From contig NZ_JBAVHX010000004.1 of NCBI RefSeq assembly GCF_049686335.1, forward strand, positions 248,001 to 312,000: a DNA stretch of 64,000 nucleotides. Direction: 5' to 3'. This document shows positions 40,408 to 49,580 of this stretch, one piece after another. The notes beneath the pieces were generated by a model that ran no database searches, was not told the DNA's origin, and saw only the letters and a list, made by a program, of their open reading frames with translations. How positions within the stretch are numbered: the stretch's first letter is position 1; each line of letters opens with the position of its first letter. This stretch comes from Buttiauxella sp049686335. Lineage in GTDB: Bacteria > Pseudomonadota > Gammaproteobacteria > Enterobacterales > Enterobacteriaceae. Made by a program: the position numbers and the translations under genes.

Positions 40408-42042
40408 TTAATGTTTGATGATATACATATCTTTAGTATAGATATTGTCCATCGGGTCTTTACCGGTATAACCGCCAACCCATGGTTTCACCAGACGAGC
40501 ATTCACGTAGTAATAAACCGGAACGATAGCAGAGTCTTTGCCCAGCTGTTGTTCAGCTTTATCGTACGCAGCACTGCGCTGTGCGTCATCAGTCGCTTTC
40601 AGCGATTCAGCCATGATGGCGTCAAATGCCGGGCTCTTATAATGCGCGGTATTCATTGAGCTGTCAGACAGCATGGTGTTCAGGAACGAAGTAGGTTCGT
40701 TATAGTCAGCACACCAGCCAGCACGCGCCACATTGTAGTTACCCTGGTGACGGGTATCGAGGAAGGTTTTCCATTCCTGGTTCACCAACTTCACGTTCAC
40801 ACCAAGGTTTTTCTGCCAGATAGAAGCGGCAGCGATAGCCAGCTTTTTGTGCAGGTCAGAGGTGTTGTACAGCAGGTCAAAGGTCAAAGGTTTGTCTTTG
40901 GTGTAACCCGCTTCAGCCAGCAGTTTCTTAGCTTCTTCGTTACGTTTTTCCTGAGTCCAGGAGAACCACTCAGGTTTAGTCAGTTTAGCGCCGTCAGCAT
41001 AAGGAGGCGTGTAGCCATAAGCTGGCAGATCGCCCTGCGCTTTAACTTTGTTGACGATAATATCGCGATCCAGGCCCAGTTTCAGCGCGGTACGAACACG
41101 CACATCATCAAATGGAGCTTTCTGGTTGTTGATTTCGTAGTAGTAAGTACACAGGTACGGATCAACGTGAACTTCAGCTGGGATCTCTTTCTTCAGCTTC
41201 TGGAACAGTTCGATCGGCAGGTTGTTATACGTCATGTCGATTTCGCCGCTGCGGTAGCGGTTTACGTCGGTCACTTCAGAAGAGATTGGCAGATAGGTAA
41301 TCTGATCAATGACAGTTTTCGCGTTGTCCCAATAGTTGGTATTACGCTCCATCACGATACGTTCGTTAACAACCCAGTCTTTCAGTTTATATGCGCCGTT
41401 AGAAACGATGTTCGCAGGCTGGGTCCACTTCTCACCAAACTTCTCAATGGCGGTTTTATTTACCGGGGACATCGCCGGGTTAACCAGCAGTTTGTAGAAG
41501 TAAGGAACAGGCTCGCTCAGAGTGACTTCCAGGGTATGGTCGTCAATAGCTTTTACGCCCAGTTCACTTGGTTTCTTTTTGCCGTCGATGATTTCATCAA
41601 CGTTTACGATATGACCATATTGCGGATAGCTTGCATATGGGGACGCGGTATTAGGATCAACCAGACGCTGCCAGCTATAAACGAAATCTTGTGCCGTTAC
41701 CGGCTCGCCGTTAGACCATTTCGCATCTTTACGCAGATGGAAGGTCCAGACTTTAAAATCTTTGTTATCCCATGATTCTGCAACACCAGCAATTGGGTGA
41801 CCATCTTTTGGAGAGGTAATTAGCAGGCCTTCGAACAGGTCACGGCTAACGTTTGACTCTGGCACACCTTCAATTTTGTTTGGATCAAGGGACTGTGGTT
41901 CAGCACCGTTATTACGAATCAACGTTTGCTTTTCTGACAGTTGAACACCTGCAGGAACTTCGGCCGCCATGGCCACATTGCCTACAATTAGCGCGGTTAA
42001 AATACTTGCTGCTACCAGACTTTTTTTTGTGATGATGGACAT
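40408..42042 (-). CDS. oppA: Periplasmic oligopeptide-binding protein OppA
   Basis: The 544 aa product starts with a Sec signal peptide (MSIITKKSLVAASILTALIVGNVAMAAEVPAG; cleavage after AMA). The SBP_bac_5 body includes NNGAEPQSLDPNKIEGVPESNVSRDLFEGLL. It captures peptides of 2-5 residues. CAACACAA stands right at the start codon (minus strand), the type of site bound by GcvB small RNA in E. coli oppA. Confidence 0.95.
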   Translation of the reverse strand: MSIITKKSLVAASILTALIVGNVAMAAEVPAGVQLSEKQTLIRNNGAEPQSLDPNKIEGVPESNVSRDLFEGLLITSPKDGHPIAGVAESWDNKDFKVWTFHLRKDAKWSNGEPVTAQDFVYSWQRLVDPNTASPYASYPQYGHIVNVDEIIDGKKKPSELGVKAIDDHTLEVTLSEPVPYFYKLLVNPAMSPVNKTAIEKFGEKWTQPANIVSNGAYKLKDWVVNERIVMERNTNYWDNAKTVIDQITYLPISSEVTDVNRYRSGEIDMTYNNLPIELFQKLKKEIPAEVHVDPYLCTYYYEINNQKAPFDDVRVRTALKLGLDRDIIVNKVKAQGDLPAYGYTPPYADGAKLTKPEWFSWTQEKRNEEAKKLLAEAGYTKDKPLTFDLLYNTSDLHKKLAIAAASIWQKNLGVNVKLVNQEWKTFLDTRHQGNYNVARAGWCADYNEPTSFLNTMLSDSSMNTAHYKSPAFDAIMAESLKATDDAQRSAAYDKAEQQLGKDSAIVPVYYYVNARLVKPWVGGYTGKDPMDNIYTKDMYIIKH

Positions 42043-42749
42043 TGTGTTGATACTCCACTCATTATAATTACCGACCCGAAAGTCAGCCTCTTCCCCTTTG
42101 GGGTTCCTTAACAGCGCAAGAGCGTTATGCGACTGCCAGGATTTATTTTGTGTTACCTGCTATCACCGACTTTATTTTGGGGATGCTCTTTGTGGCACCC
42201 TGATCCGTCGATTCTTAATCAACCCACCCTGTTCTCAGGTTGATTTTGATGAGTCATCTGTAAATGAAACATTTTTCAGATAATTGTGTTGTCCGGAAAG
42301 TATCAAAAGCACCTAACTCCCGCCAATACAATTTGCAAATTTGTTAACCATTTCTCTTTTATCTCTTCACTAAGTGGTCCGGGAAGATACTACACCAGCA
42401 CAGTTAGTCGAGATAACTCTCTAAAAATAAAAGAAATAGCGGTATGAAATGGGTTGCTTATCTTTCTGCATGAGCACACAACCCTATTATTCACGAAAAC
42501 TTAACAATTGGTTGTTTTTTAGCACATTCAACTGCAAGACAGCTTGAATAACTAATATCATCTCAATAAAGCCTCAGCAAGTGTCATTGTGTAGTGTGAG
42601 TTAAATAACGATTTGATTGTGACTTTTATGTACAGCCGAAAAAAATGCCTGCCGCTAATATACGGTTTCCAAAGCATTTTCTTATGAATGATTTTCTTAT
42701 GAACAGAATAGAAATGCTTATGCTTCAAACAAACTGGTGGGGTTTTAAC
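42043..42749. other. oppA upstream region, no gene seen
   Basis: This 700-base AT-rich stretch lies between the divergent/tandem oppA leader and the ychE terminator. It must contain the oppA promoter and leader. I see no open frame with a credible start and no known RNA gene. Confidence 0.5.
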
Positions 42750-42785
42750 AAAAAAAAAGCAGAATCGTTATTCTGCTTTTTCATA
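42750..42785. terminator. Bidirectional terminator after ychE
   Basis: AAAAGCAGAAT and ATTCTGCTTTT form the stem with CGTT in the loop, with A-run on one side and T-run on the other. It ends ychE transcription. Confidence 0.8.
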
Positions 42786-42802
42786 TATCAGTTTCAGCAG
42801 AA

Positions 42803-43450
42803 CTAACTTAATAGTCCTGGGAAGATCGTTTTCAGGCCGGTCACAATAAATTCAATGCCCAGAGCCATCAACAGCAGCCCCATGATACGGGTAATAACGT
42901 TAATGCCGGTTTGCCCAAGCAGGCGTACCAGGAACGGCGCCAGGCGAAAAACCAGCCAACAGCAAAAAGCAAACAGGGCAATGGCAATGGTAAAACCGAT
43001 TAAATAATTCCATGAATGGTAACGCGTGCCCCAGACGATAGTCGAACTGATTGCACCCGGACCGGCCATTAATGGAAGAGCCAACGGGACGACGCCAACG
43101 CTTTCGCGGATAGCACTCTCTGATTTTTCTTGTTTGTTCTGTTTATCTTCCCCGAGCTTACCGCTGATCATCGACATCGCGATGGTGACGACCAGGATAC
43201 CGCCGGCAATACGGAAGGAATCTATTGATATACCGAATAGCTGTAGAATGCCGTCGCCCAGGAACAATGACGTCCACAAAATAATGGCGACTGAAAGGTT
43301 GGCTGTTAGATTGGTTTTGTTCCTCGCTATCGCCGTTTGATAGCTGGTCATGCTGATAAAAACAGGGATGATCCCGACCGGGTTTACCAGCGCGAATAAT
43401 CCAATAAAGAACTTAAAATAAGTTGGCAAATCAAATAAGGATTGAGCCAC
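42803..43450 (-). CDS. ychE: MarC-family inner membrane protein YchE
   Basis: The start GTG 43450 after GGAG gives 215 aa, exactly the E. coli length. Six membrane spans and the family blocks FFIGLFALVNPVGIIPVFISMT and GVVPLALPLMAGPGAIS are present. The role of this family is not settled. Confidence 0.88.
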   Translation of the reverse strand: MAQSLFDLPTYFKFFIGLFALVNPVGIIPVFISMTSYQTAIARNKTNLTANLSVAIILWTSLFLGDGILQLFGISIDSFRIAGGILVVTIAMSMISGKLGEDKQNKQEKSESAIRESVGVVPLALPLMAGPGAISSTIVWGTRYHSWNYLIGFTIAIALFAFCCWLVFRLAPFLVRLLGQTGINVITRIMGLLLMALGIEFIVTGLKTIFPGLLS

Positions 43451-43935
43451 TAAAAACTCCGCAAATGAACGTAGCAAAGGCCGCGGTAATGTAATGGAAA
43501 ACCACTGCTGGCGCTATGCCCTTTCGCAGCATAGATAACTACTTTTATAAGCAAATGCGATATTAAACAATAATGTTACCCACTTGTTGGAAATATGGTA
43601 GTTTGTTTTATCTTTGCTGTGACAAAAATTTTAAAGACTTATCAATAACCTGAATCTGGCATGCTGAATGGAGTCAGCCTTGAGATAATGTGATGTAAAT
43701 CACAAAAAACCTACTCAGAAGTGAGTACTCTTGGATACATCTGAAGAGCGTATGATTCAGACCATGAATAGGTTTTTTCGATAAGGCTCTTTTAGTAAAT
43801 CAGCAAGATGTTTTGGGAAGTTTTTGGAATAGTCGTGGCCCCTCTTCTACGCAAGCTGTTGCCCGCTGACTATACTGTACTGTCATCTCGAGCAGCTCAT
43901 TTACTAAAAGAGTTTAACATTATCAGGAGAGCATT
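43451..43935 (+). promoter_or_regulatory. adhE upstream regulatory region with CRP-type site
   Basis: TGTGATGTAAATCACA (43689-43704) is a perfect TGTGA-N6-TCACA site for CRP; FNR could also use a similar half. It lies 230 bases before adhE. The rest of this 480-base region holds the long adhE leader with no other gene. Confidence 0.6.
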
Positions 43936-46620
43936 ATGGCTGTAACTAATGTCGCTGAACTTAACGCACTTGTAGAGCGCGTCAAGAAAGCCCAGCGTGA
44001 ATATGCCAACTTTACTCAAGAGCAAGTTGATAAAATCTTCCGCGCCGCCGCTCTGGCTGCTGCTGATGCTCGAATCCCCCTCGCGAAACTAGCCGTTGCC
44101 GAATCAGGCATGGGTATCGTTGAAGATAAAGTGATCAAAAACCACTTTGCTTCAGAGTATATCTACAACGCTTATAAAGATGAGAAAACCTGTGGTGTTC
44201 TGGACGAAGACCAGACCTTCGGTACTATCACTATCGCTGAGCCAATCGGTATCATCTGCGGTATCGTGCCGACCACTAACCCGACTTCTACTGCGATCTT
44301 TAAGTCTCTGATCAGCCTGAAGACGCGTAACGCGATCATCTTCTCTCCACACCCACGTGCAAAAGACGCGACTAACAAAGCCGCAGACATCGTTCTGCAA
44401 GCTGCTATCGCTGCTGGTGCACCTAAAGATCTGATCGGTTGGATTGACCAGCCATCTGTAGAACTGTCTAACGCCCTGATGCACCACCCAGATATCAACA
44501 TGATTCTGGCAACAGGTGGCCCAGGCATGGTTAAAGCGGCATACAGCTCCGGTAAACCAGCAATCGGCGTAGGCGCAGGTAACACCCCAGTTGTTGTTGA
44601 CGAAACTGCTGACATCAAACGTGTTGTTGCTTCTATCCTGATGTCCAAAACCTTCGATAACGGCGTAATCTGTGCTTCCGAGCAATCAGTTATCGTTGTT
44701 GATTCTGCATACAATGCAGTACGTGATCGTTTTGCATCCCACGGCGGCTACATGCTGCAGGGCTCAGAGCTGAAAGCTGTTCAGGACATCATCCTGAAAA
44801 ATGGCGCACTGAACGCAGCTATCGTTGGTCAGCCAGCAACCAAAATTGCTGAACTGGCAGGCTTCACTGTACCGGCTGACACCAAGATTCTGATTGGTGA
44901 AGTGAGCGTTGTTGACGAATCTGAGCCATTCGCTCACGAAAAACTGTCTCCAACTCTGGCTATGTACCGTGCTACAAGCTTCGAAGATGCAGTCGTTAAA
45001 GCTGAGAAACTGGTTGAGATGGGCGGTATCGGTCATACCTCTTGCCTGTACACCGACCAGGACAACCAGCCAGAGCGCGTTAAGCACTTCGGCGACAAAA
45101 TGAAAACTGCACGTATCCTGATCAACACCCCTGCTTCTCAGGGTGGTATCGGTGACCTGTACAACTTCAAACTCGCGCCTTCCCTGACTCTGGGTTGTGG
45201 TTCATGGGGTGGTAACTCCATCTCTGAGAACGTGGGTCCTAAGCACCTGATCAACAAGAAAACCGTTGCTAAGCGAGCTGAGAACATGTTGTGGCATAAA
45301 CTTCCGAAATCTATCTACTTCCGCCGCGGCTCACTGCCTATCGCGCTGGACGAAGTGATTACTGATGGTCACAAACGTGCGATGATCGTTACCGACCGCT
45401 TCCTGTTCAACAACGGCTATGCAGACCAGATCACTTCTGTTCTGAAAGCGGCTGGCGTTGAAACTGAAGTCTTCTTCGAAGTAGAAGCTGATCCAACTCT
45501 GTCCGTAGTACGTAAAGGTGCAGAACTGGCGAACTCCTTCAAACCAGACGTGATCATCGCGTTGGGCGGCGGTTCCCCAATGGATGCTGCGAAAATCATG
45601 TGGGTGATGTACGAGCACCCAGAAACTCACTTCGAAGAACTGGCACTGCGCTTCATGGACATCCGTAAGCGTATCTACAAGTTCCCGAAAATGGGCGTAA
45701 AAGCGAAAATGATCGCGGTTACCACCACTTCCGGTACGGGTTCTGAAGTGACTCCGTTTGCAGTTGTAACTGATGATGCAACTGGCCAGAAATACCCACT
45801 GGCTGACTACGCTCTGACTCCAGATATGGCGATTGTTGATGCCAACCTGGTGATGGATATGCCTAAGTCCCTGTGTGCATTCGGTGGTCTGGATGCAGTG
45901 ACTCACTCCCTGGAAGCTTACGTTTCCGTACTGGCGAGCGAGTTCTCTGACGGTCAGGCTCTGCAAGCGCTGAAACTGCTGAAAGAAAACCTGCCAGCGT
46001 CTTACCATGAAGGTTCTAAAAACCCAGTGGCTCGTGAGCGTGTACACAACGCTGCGACCATCGCGGGTATCGCGTTTGCGAACGCCTTCCTGGGTGTGTG
46101 TCACTCAATGGCTCACAAACTGGGTTCACAGTTCCACATTCCTCACGGTCTGGCGAACGCCCTGTTGATCTCCAACGTTATCCGCTATAACGCGAATGAC
46201 AACCCAACCAAGCAGACTGCATTCAGCCAGTATGACCGCCCACAAGCGCGTCGTCGTTATGCTGAAATCGCAGACCACCTGGGTCTGAGCGCACCGGGCG
46301 ACCGTACTGCTGCTAAGATCGAGAAACTGCTGGCATGGCTGGAAAGCATCAAGGCTGAACTGGGTATTCCTAAGTCCATCCGCGAAGCAGGCGTTCAGGA
46401 AGCTGACTTCCTGGCTCACGTTGATAAACTGTCTGAAGATGCGTTCGATGACCAGTGTACCGGTGCTAACCCACGTTACCCACTGATCTCTGAACTGAAA
46501 CAGATTCTGATGGATACCTTCTACGGTCGTGATTACGTAGAAGAAGGCAGCGTGCCAGCATCAAATAAAGAAGTTGCTCCAGTCGTTAAAGCTGACAAGA
46601 AAGCGAAGAAAACCGCTTAA
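43936..46620 (+). CDS. adhE: Bifunctional aldehyde-alcohol dehydrogenase AdhE
   Basis: The 894 aa product joins a CoA-dependent acetaldehyde dehydrogenase (residues 1-440; catalytic Cys in NGVICASEQSV) to an iron-dependent alcohol dehydrogenase (about 450-870; GGGSPMDAAKIMW, TTSGTGSEVTPFAVVTD and the iron-binding AHKLGSQFHIPHGLANA). It reduces acetyl-CoA to ethanol in fermentation and forms spirosomes. The extreme C-terminus is lysine-rich. The start follows AGGAGAG. Confidence 0.97.
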   Translation: MAVTNVAELNALVERVKKAQREYANFTQEQVDKIFRAAALAAADARIPLAKLAVAESGMGIVEDKVIKNHFASEYIYNAYKDEKTCGVLDEDQTFGTITIAEPIGIICGIVPTTNPTSTAIFKSLISLKTRNAIIFSPHPRAKDATNKAADIVLQAAIAAGAPKDLIGWIDQPSVELSNALMHHPDINMILATGGPGMVKAAYSSGKPAIGVGAGNTPVVVDETADIKRVVASILMSKTFDNGVICASEQSVIVVDSAYNAVRDRFASHGGYMLQGSELKAVQDIILKNGALNAAIVGQPATKIAELAGFTVPADTKILIGEVSVVDESEPFAHEKLSPTLAMYRATSFEDAVVKAEKLVEMGGIGHTSCLYTDQDNQPERVKHFGDKMKTARILINTPASQGGIGDLYNFKLAPSLTLGCGSWGGNSISENVGPKHLINKKTVAKRAENMLWHKLPKSIYFRRGSLPIALDEVITDGHKRAMIVTDRFLFNNGYADQITSVLKAAGVETEVFFEVEADPTLSVVRKGAELANSFKPDVIIALGGGSPMDAAKIMWVMYEHPETHFEELALRFMDIRKRIYKFPKMGVKAKMIAVTTTSGTGSEVTPFAVVTDDATGQKYPLADYALTPDMAIVDANLVMDMPKSLCAFGGLDAVTHSLEAYVSVLASEFSDGQALQALKLLKENLPASYHEGSKNPVARERVHNAATIAGIAFANAFLGVCHSMAHKLGSQFHIPHGLANALLISNVIRYNANDNPTKQTAFSQYDRPQARRRYAEIADHLGLSAPGDRTAAKIEKLLAWLESIKAELGIPKSIREAGVQEADFLAHVDKLSEDAFDDQCTGANPRYPLISELKQILMDTFYGRDYVEEGSVPASNKEVAPVVKADKKAKKTA

Positions 46621-46635
46621 TTGTAAAGGCTAAGA

Positions 46636-46662
46636 AAAAACCCGCTTCGGCGGGTTTTTTTA
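46636..46662 (+). terminator. adhE terminator
   Basis: CCCGC-TTCG-GCGGG with an A-run before and TTTTTTT after, 20 bases past the adhE stop. Confidence 0.92.
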
Positions 46663-46706
46663 TGTCTATTTTTCAAATTCGCGCTGCAAGCCATTACACG
46701 GCCAAA

Positions 46707-46736
46707 AGAGACAAAGGCTTCTCCTTGCCTCTCTTT
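46707..46736 (-). terminator. tdk terminator
   Basis: AGAGGCAAGG and CCTTTGTCTCT pair with one mismatch on the minus strand and run into TTTTGG after the tdk stop. Confidence 0.5.
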
Positions 46737-46742
46737 CAATTT

Positions 46743-47348
46743 TTATGCGCTCTGAATGCCCTGTAGAGAGCCATTTTGCAATGCTTCTTTGTAATGCTTG
46801 CGACAAACCGAGACATATCGTTCGTTGCCACCTATAACCACCTGTTCACCCTGGTTATATGGACGGCCTTCCTGGTCAAGTCGCAGCACCATGCTCGCTT
46901 TACGCCCACAGAAACAGATTGTTTTTAATTCCACGAGCTTATCTGACCATGCCAATAAATACTGGCTGCCCCCAAATAATTCACCCTGAAAATCAGTGCG
47001 TAATCCATAACACAATACGGGAATATCTAATTCGTCTACCACGTCTGATAACGCCAGCACCTGGTCGCGGGACAAGAATTGACATTCATCCACCAGGACA
47101 CAATGCACGGCATCACGTTGATGCTCATCGCGTATTTCATTGAATAATTGAGTGGAACCATTGAACAGCTTGGCAGGCGACGACAACCCAATACGCGAAC
47201 TCACCTTTCCAGAACCAAATCGATTGTCAATTTCTGCGGTATACACCAGCGTGCGCATTCCGCGTTCTTGATAGTTGTATGAGGATTGCAGTAATGCCGT
47301 GGATTTACCCGCGTTCATTGCGGAATAGTAAAAGTAGAGTTGTGCCAT
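46743..47348 (-). CDS. tdk: Thymidine kinase
   Basis: The 201 aa product has the P-loop YYSAMNAGKSTALLQSSYNY, the DECQF motif and zinc-binding Cys pairs (CFCGRKA and later CRKH). It phosphorylates thymidine in salvage. It diverges from hns as in E. coli. Confidence 0.95.
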   Translation of the reverse strand: MAQLYFYYSAMNAGKSTALLQSSYNYQERGMRTLVYTAEIDNRFGSGKVSSRIGLSSPAKLFNGSTQLFNEIRDEHQRDAVHCVLVDECQFLSRDQVLALSDVVDELDIPVLCYGLRTDFQGELFGGSQYLLAWSDKLVELKTICFCGRKASMVLRLDQEGRPYNQGEQVVIGGNERYVSVCRKHYKEALQNGSLQGIQSA

Positions 47349-47914
47349 TGGTCAGCTAGCCTGAGTTAAAATGTAAATATTATTAACATGGATTATATCA
47401 TAAGCCGTTACAGAGTTGCCGTAACCCGACGGTGCCCGGAAAAAATTCTGTATAGTTCGTCGGATATATAAGTCATAGAGCAGAATGGATGAAAGCTTTC
47501 AGATGTTTGACGTTCGTCACGCTGCGCATAACTTACGGAGCTTTAAGAGTTTTCTTTGCTATTTGGTGGAACTCATTGAAACCCTAATAATAATTAACTA
47601 TTAAGAATATCCACAGTGGCAGACAATAATACCAAAGGTTGATATTTCACCATTAATGCTTTTATGCCTCAATTTAGCGCTCAACAACCCCTGCTACTCT
47701 CAGGGTTGTTGTCGAAAAAGTGAGTTATCGAGGTTTTGTTTACTCGCGATTGACTCGCTATGCAGGACAAAATTTAAGTTAATGCACTTTAATAAATCGA
47801 CAAAATATTATGTAATTTTGAATTCCTTACATTACCGGCTATTGCAGAACTTAATTTAAGCCTCTATTATTAGCCCATCAAGCCAACCATCAATATAAGA
47901 TTGAGATTACTAAA
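47349..47914. other. tdk-hns intergenic region
   Basis: An AT-rich 566-base region with the divergent promoters. It includes a perfect inverted repeat at 47682-47711 (CAACAACCCCTG ... CAGGGTTGTTG) that could be an orphan terminator or an RNA hairpin. No protein gene is supported. Confidence 0.5.
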
Positions 47915-48325
47915 ATGAGCGAAGCACTTAAAATTCTGAACAACATCCGCACCCTTCGTGCTCAAGCTAGAGAATGTACTCTGGAAACGCTGGAAGAAAT
48001 GCTGGAGAAATTAGAAGTTGTAGTTAACGAACGTCGCGAAGAAGATAATGCTGCTGCAGCAGAAATTGAAGAGCGTACTCGTAAACTGCAACAATACCGT
48101 GAAATGCTGATTGCTGACGGCATTGACCCAAATGAATTACTGAATAGCATGGCTGCTGTTAAATCTGCAGGCAAAGCAAAACGCGCTGCACGCCCAGCTA
48201 AATATCAGTACATCGACGAAAACGGCGAAAGCAAAACCTGGACTGGCCAGGGCCGTACTCCAGCAGTAATCAAAAAAGCAATGGAAGAACAAGGCAAGAA
48301 ACTGGAAGATTTCCTGATTGCCTAA
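47915..48325 (+). CDS. hns: Nucleoid protein H-NS
   Basis: The 136 aa product shows the N-terminal oligomerisation helices (MSEALKILNNIRTLRAQARECTLETLEEMLEKLEVVVNERRE) and the C-terminal AT-hook-like motif WTGQGRTPAVI. It silences AT-rich, horizontally acquired DNA, which would include the prophage accessory genes here. A terminator follows at 48350-48376. Confidence 0.97.
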   Translation: MSEALKILNNIRTLRAQARECTLETLEEMLEKLEVVVNERREEDNAAAAEIEERTRKLQQYREMLIADGIDPNELLNSMAAVKSAGKAKRAARPAKYQYIDENGESKTWTGQGRTPAVIKKAMEEQGKKLEDFLIA

Positions 48326-48349
48326 TTTTCGCTTTTAGTGCTGCTTATT

Positions 48350-48376
48350 AAATCCCGCTTCGGCGGGATTTTTATT
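48350..48376 (+). terminator. hns terminator
   Basis: AATCCCGC-TTCG-GCGGGATT followed by TTTATT. Confidence 0.9.
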
Positions 48377-48422
48377 ATCTGCACTATGGAATTTTAAATC
48401 CTGCCGATAAACGACAGCGACA

Positions 48423-48449
48423 AAAAAAGGAAGCTCAGGCTTCCTTTTT
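48423..48449. terminator. Terminator after the epimerase gene
   Basis: AAAAAGGAAGC-TCAG-GCTTCCTTTTT is symmetric and serves both strands between convergent genes. Confidence 0.85.
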
Positions 48450-48478
48450 CATTTTACGGGCTTATCACGTTTCAGGTA

Positions 48479-49489
48479 TCAGCTGACTTTATAGAAGGCT
48501 TTATACCAGTCTACAAAGCGCTGTACGCCCTCTTGTACCGATGTCTGTGGCTTGAAGCCGATAACGTCATACAAGGCCTGCGTATCGGCGCTGGTCTCCA
48601 GTACGTCACCAGGCTGCATAGGAAGCATGTTCTTCTGCGCAACTTTGCCCAGTGAGGTTTCCAGTGCAGTAATATAGTCCATCAACGCCACCGGACTGCT
48701 ATTACCGATGTTATATACACGGTAAGGCGCGGAGCTGGTCGCTGGCGTTCCTTCTTCTACAGACCATTGTGCATCAGGTTGTGGAATGACATCCTGTAAA
48801 CGCACAATCGCTTCGGCAATATCATCGATATAAGTAAAATCACGACGCATTTGTCCGTGATTGTAAACATCAATACTCTTCCCTTCGACAATCGCACGGG
48901 TAAATTTAAATAAAGCCATATCCGGGCGACCCCACGGGCCATAAACGGTAAAGAAACGCAAACCCGTGGTCGGCAGACCATATAAGTGCGAGTAGGTATG
49001 TGACATCAACTCGTTAGCTTTTTTAGTTGCCGCATATAAAGAAATTGGATGATCGACGCTATCATCCGTTGAGAACGGAAGTTTTCGATTCAGGCCATAT
49101 ACTGAGCTTGAAGAAGCATATAACAGATGCCCTACTTTATTATGGCGGCAACCTTCAAGCACATTTAAATGCCCGACCAGGTTTGAATCCGCGTAAGCCA
49201 GAGGGTTATCGATTGAATAACGAACACCTGCTTGCGCTGCAAGATGAATCACACGATCAAATTTCTCTGTGGCAAATAAATCTGCCATAGCATTACGATC
49301 GGCGAGGTCAATTTGTTCGAAACGGAATGAAGCGTGAGGCGCGAGGAGATCAAGACGTGCTTGCTTAAGATTGACGTCATAATAGTCGTTCAGGTTATCG
49401 ATACCGATAACCTGGTGTCCCGCATTGAGCAGACGCTCGCTAACATGGAATCCAATAAAACCTGCACTGCCGGTAACCAAATATTTCAT
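48479..49489 (-). CDS. UDP-glucuronate 4-epimerase (SDR family)
   Basis: The start ATG 49489 follows GAGGG, giving 336 aa. The Rossmann motif is TGSAGFIGFHV and the SDR active site is SLYAATKKANELM; YGLNRKLPFSTDDSVDHPIS is typical of UDP-GlcA 4-epimerases (WcvA/Cap1J type). It makes UDP-galacturonate from UDP-glucuronate, the product of the ugd gene just upstream. E. coli K-12 lacks this pair at this place, so it is an accessory surface-sugar function. Confidence 0.85.
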   Translation of the reverse strand: MKYLVTGSAGFIGFHVSERLLNAGHQVIGIDNLNDYYDVNLKQARLDLLAPHASFRFEQIDLADRNAMADLFATEKFDRVIHLAAQAGVRYSIDNPLAYADSNLVGHLNVLEGCRHNKVGHLLYASSSSVYGLNRKLPFSTDDSVDHPISLYAATKKANELMSHTYSHLYGLPTTGLRFFTVYGPWGRPDMALFKFTRAIVEGKSIDVYNHGQMRRDFTYIDDIAEAIVRLQDVIPQPDAQWSVEEGTPATSSAPYRVYNIGNSSPVALMDYITALETSLGKVAQKNMLPMQPGDVLETSADTQALYDVIGFKPQTSVQEGVQRFVDWYKAFYKVS

Positions 49490-49500
49490 ATAACCCTCAT

Positions 49501-49569
49501 TTATACCCTGCATTCTTCAAGTTGCATCTTTGGTGGCTGTATGAGCTCACCGCGATGCAACCTGAATTA
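49501..49569. repeat. Enterobacterial intergenic repeat, copy 1
   Basis: The core TTATACCCTGCATTCTTCAA followed by GTTGCA, with the inverted half GATGCAAC at 49554-49561, recurs in similar form at 54096-54160. It lies between ugd and the epimerase gene and can fold as a hairpin. Confidence 0.5.
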
Positions 49570-49580
49570 TTTAGGATATC

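Noticed and set aside
44152..46104. Long minus-strand frames across adhE
   Set aside because: These are codon-bias shadows of the highly expressed adhE gene.
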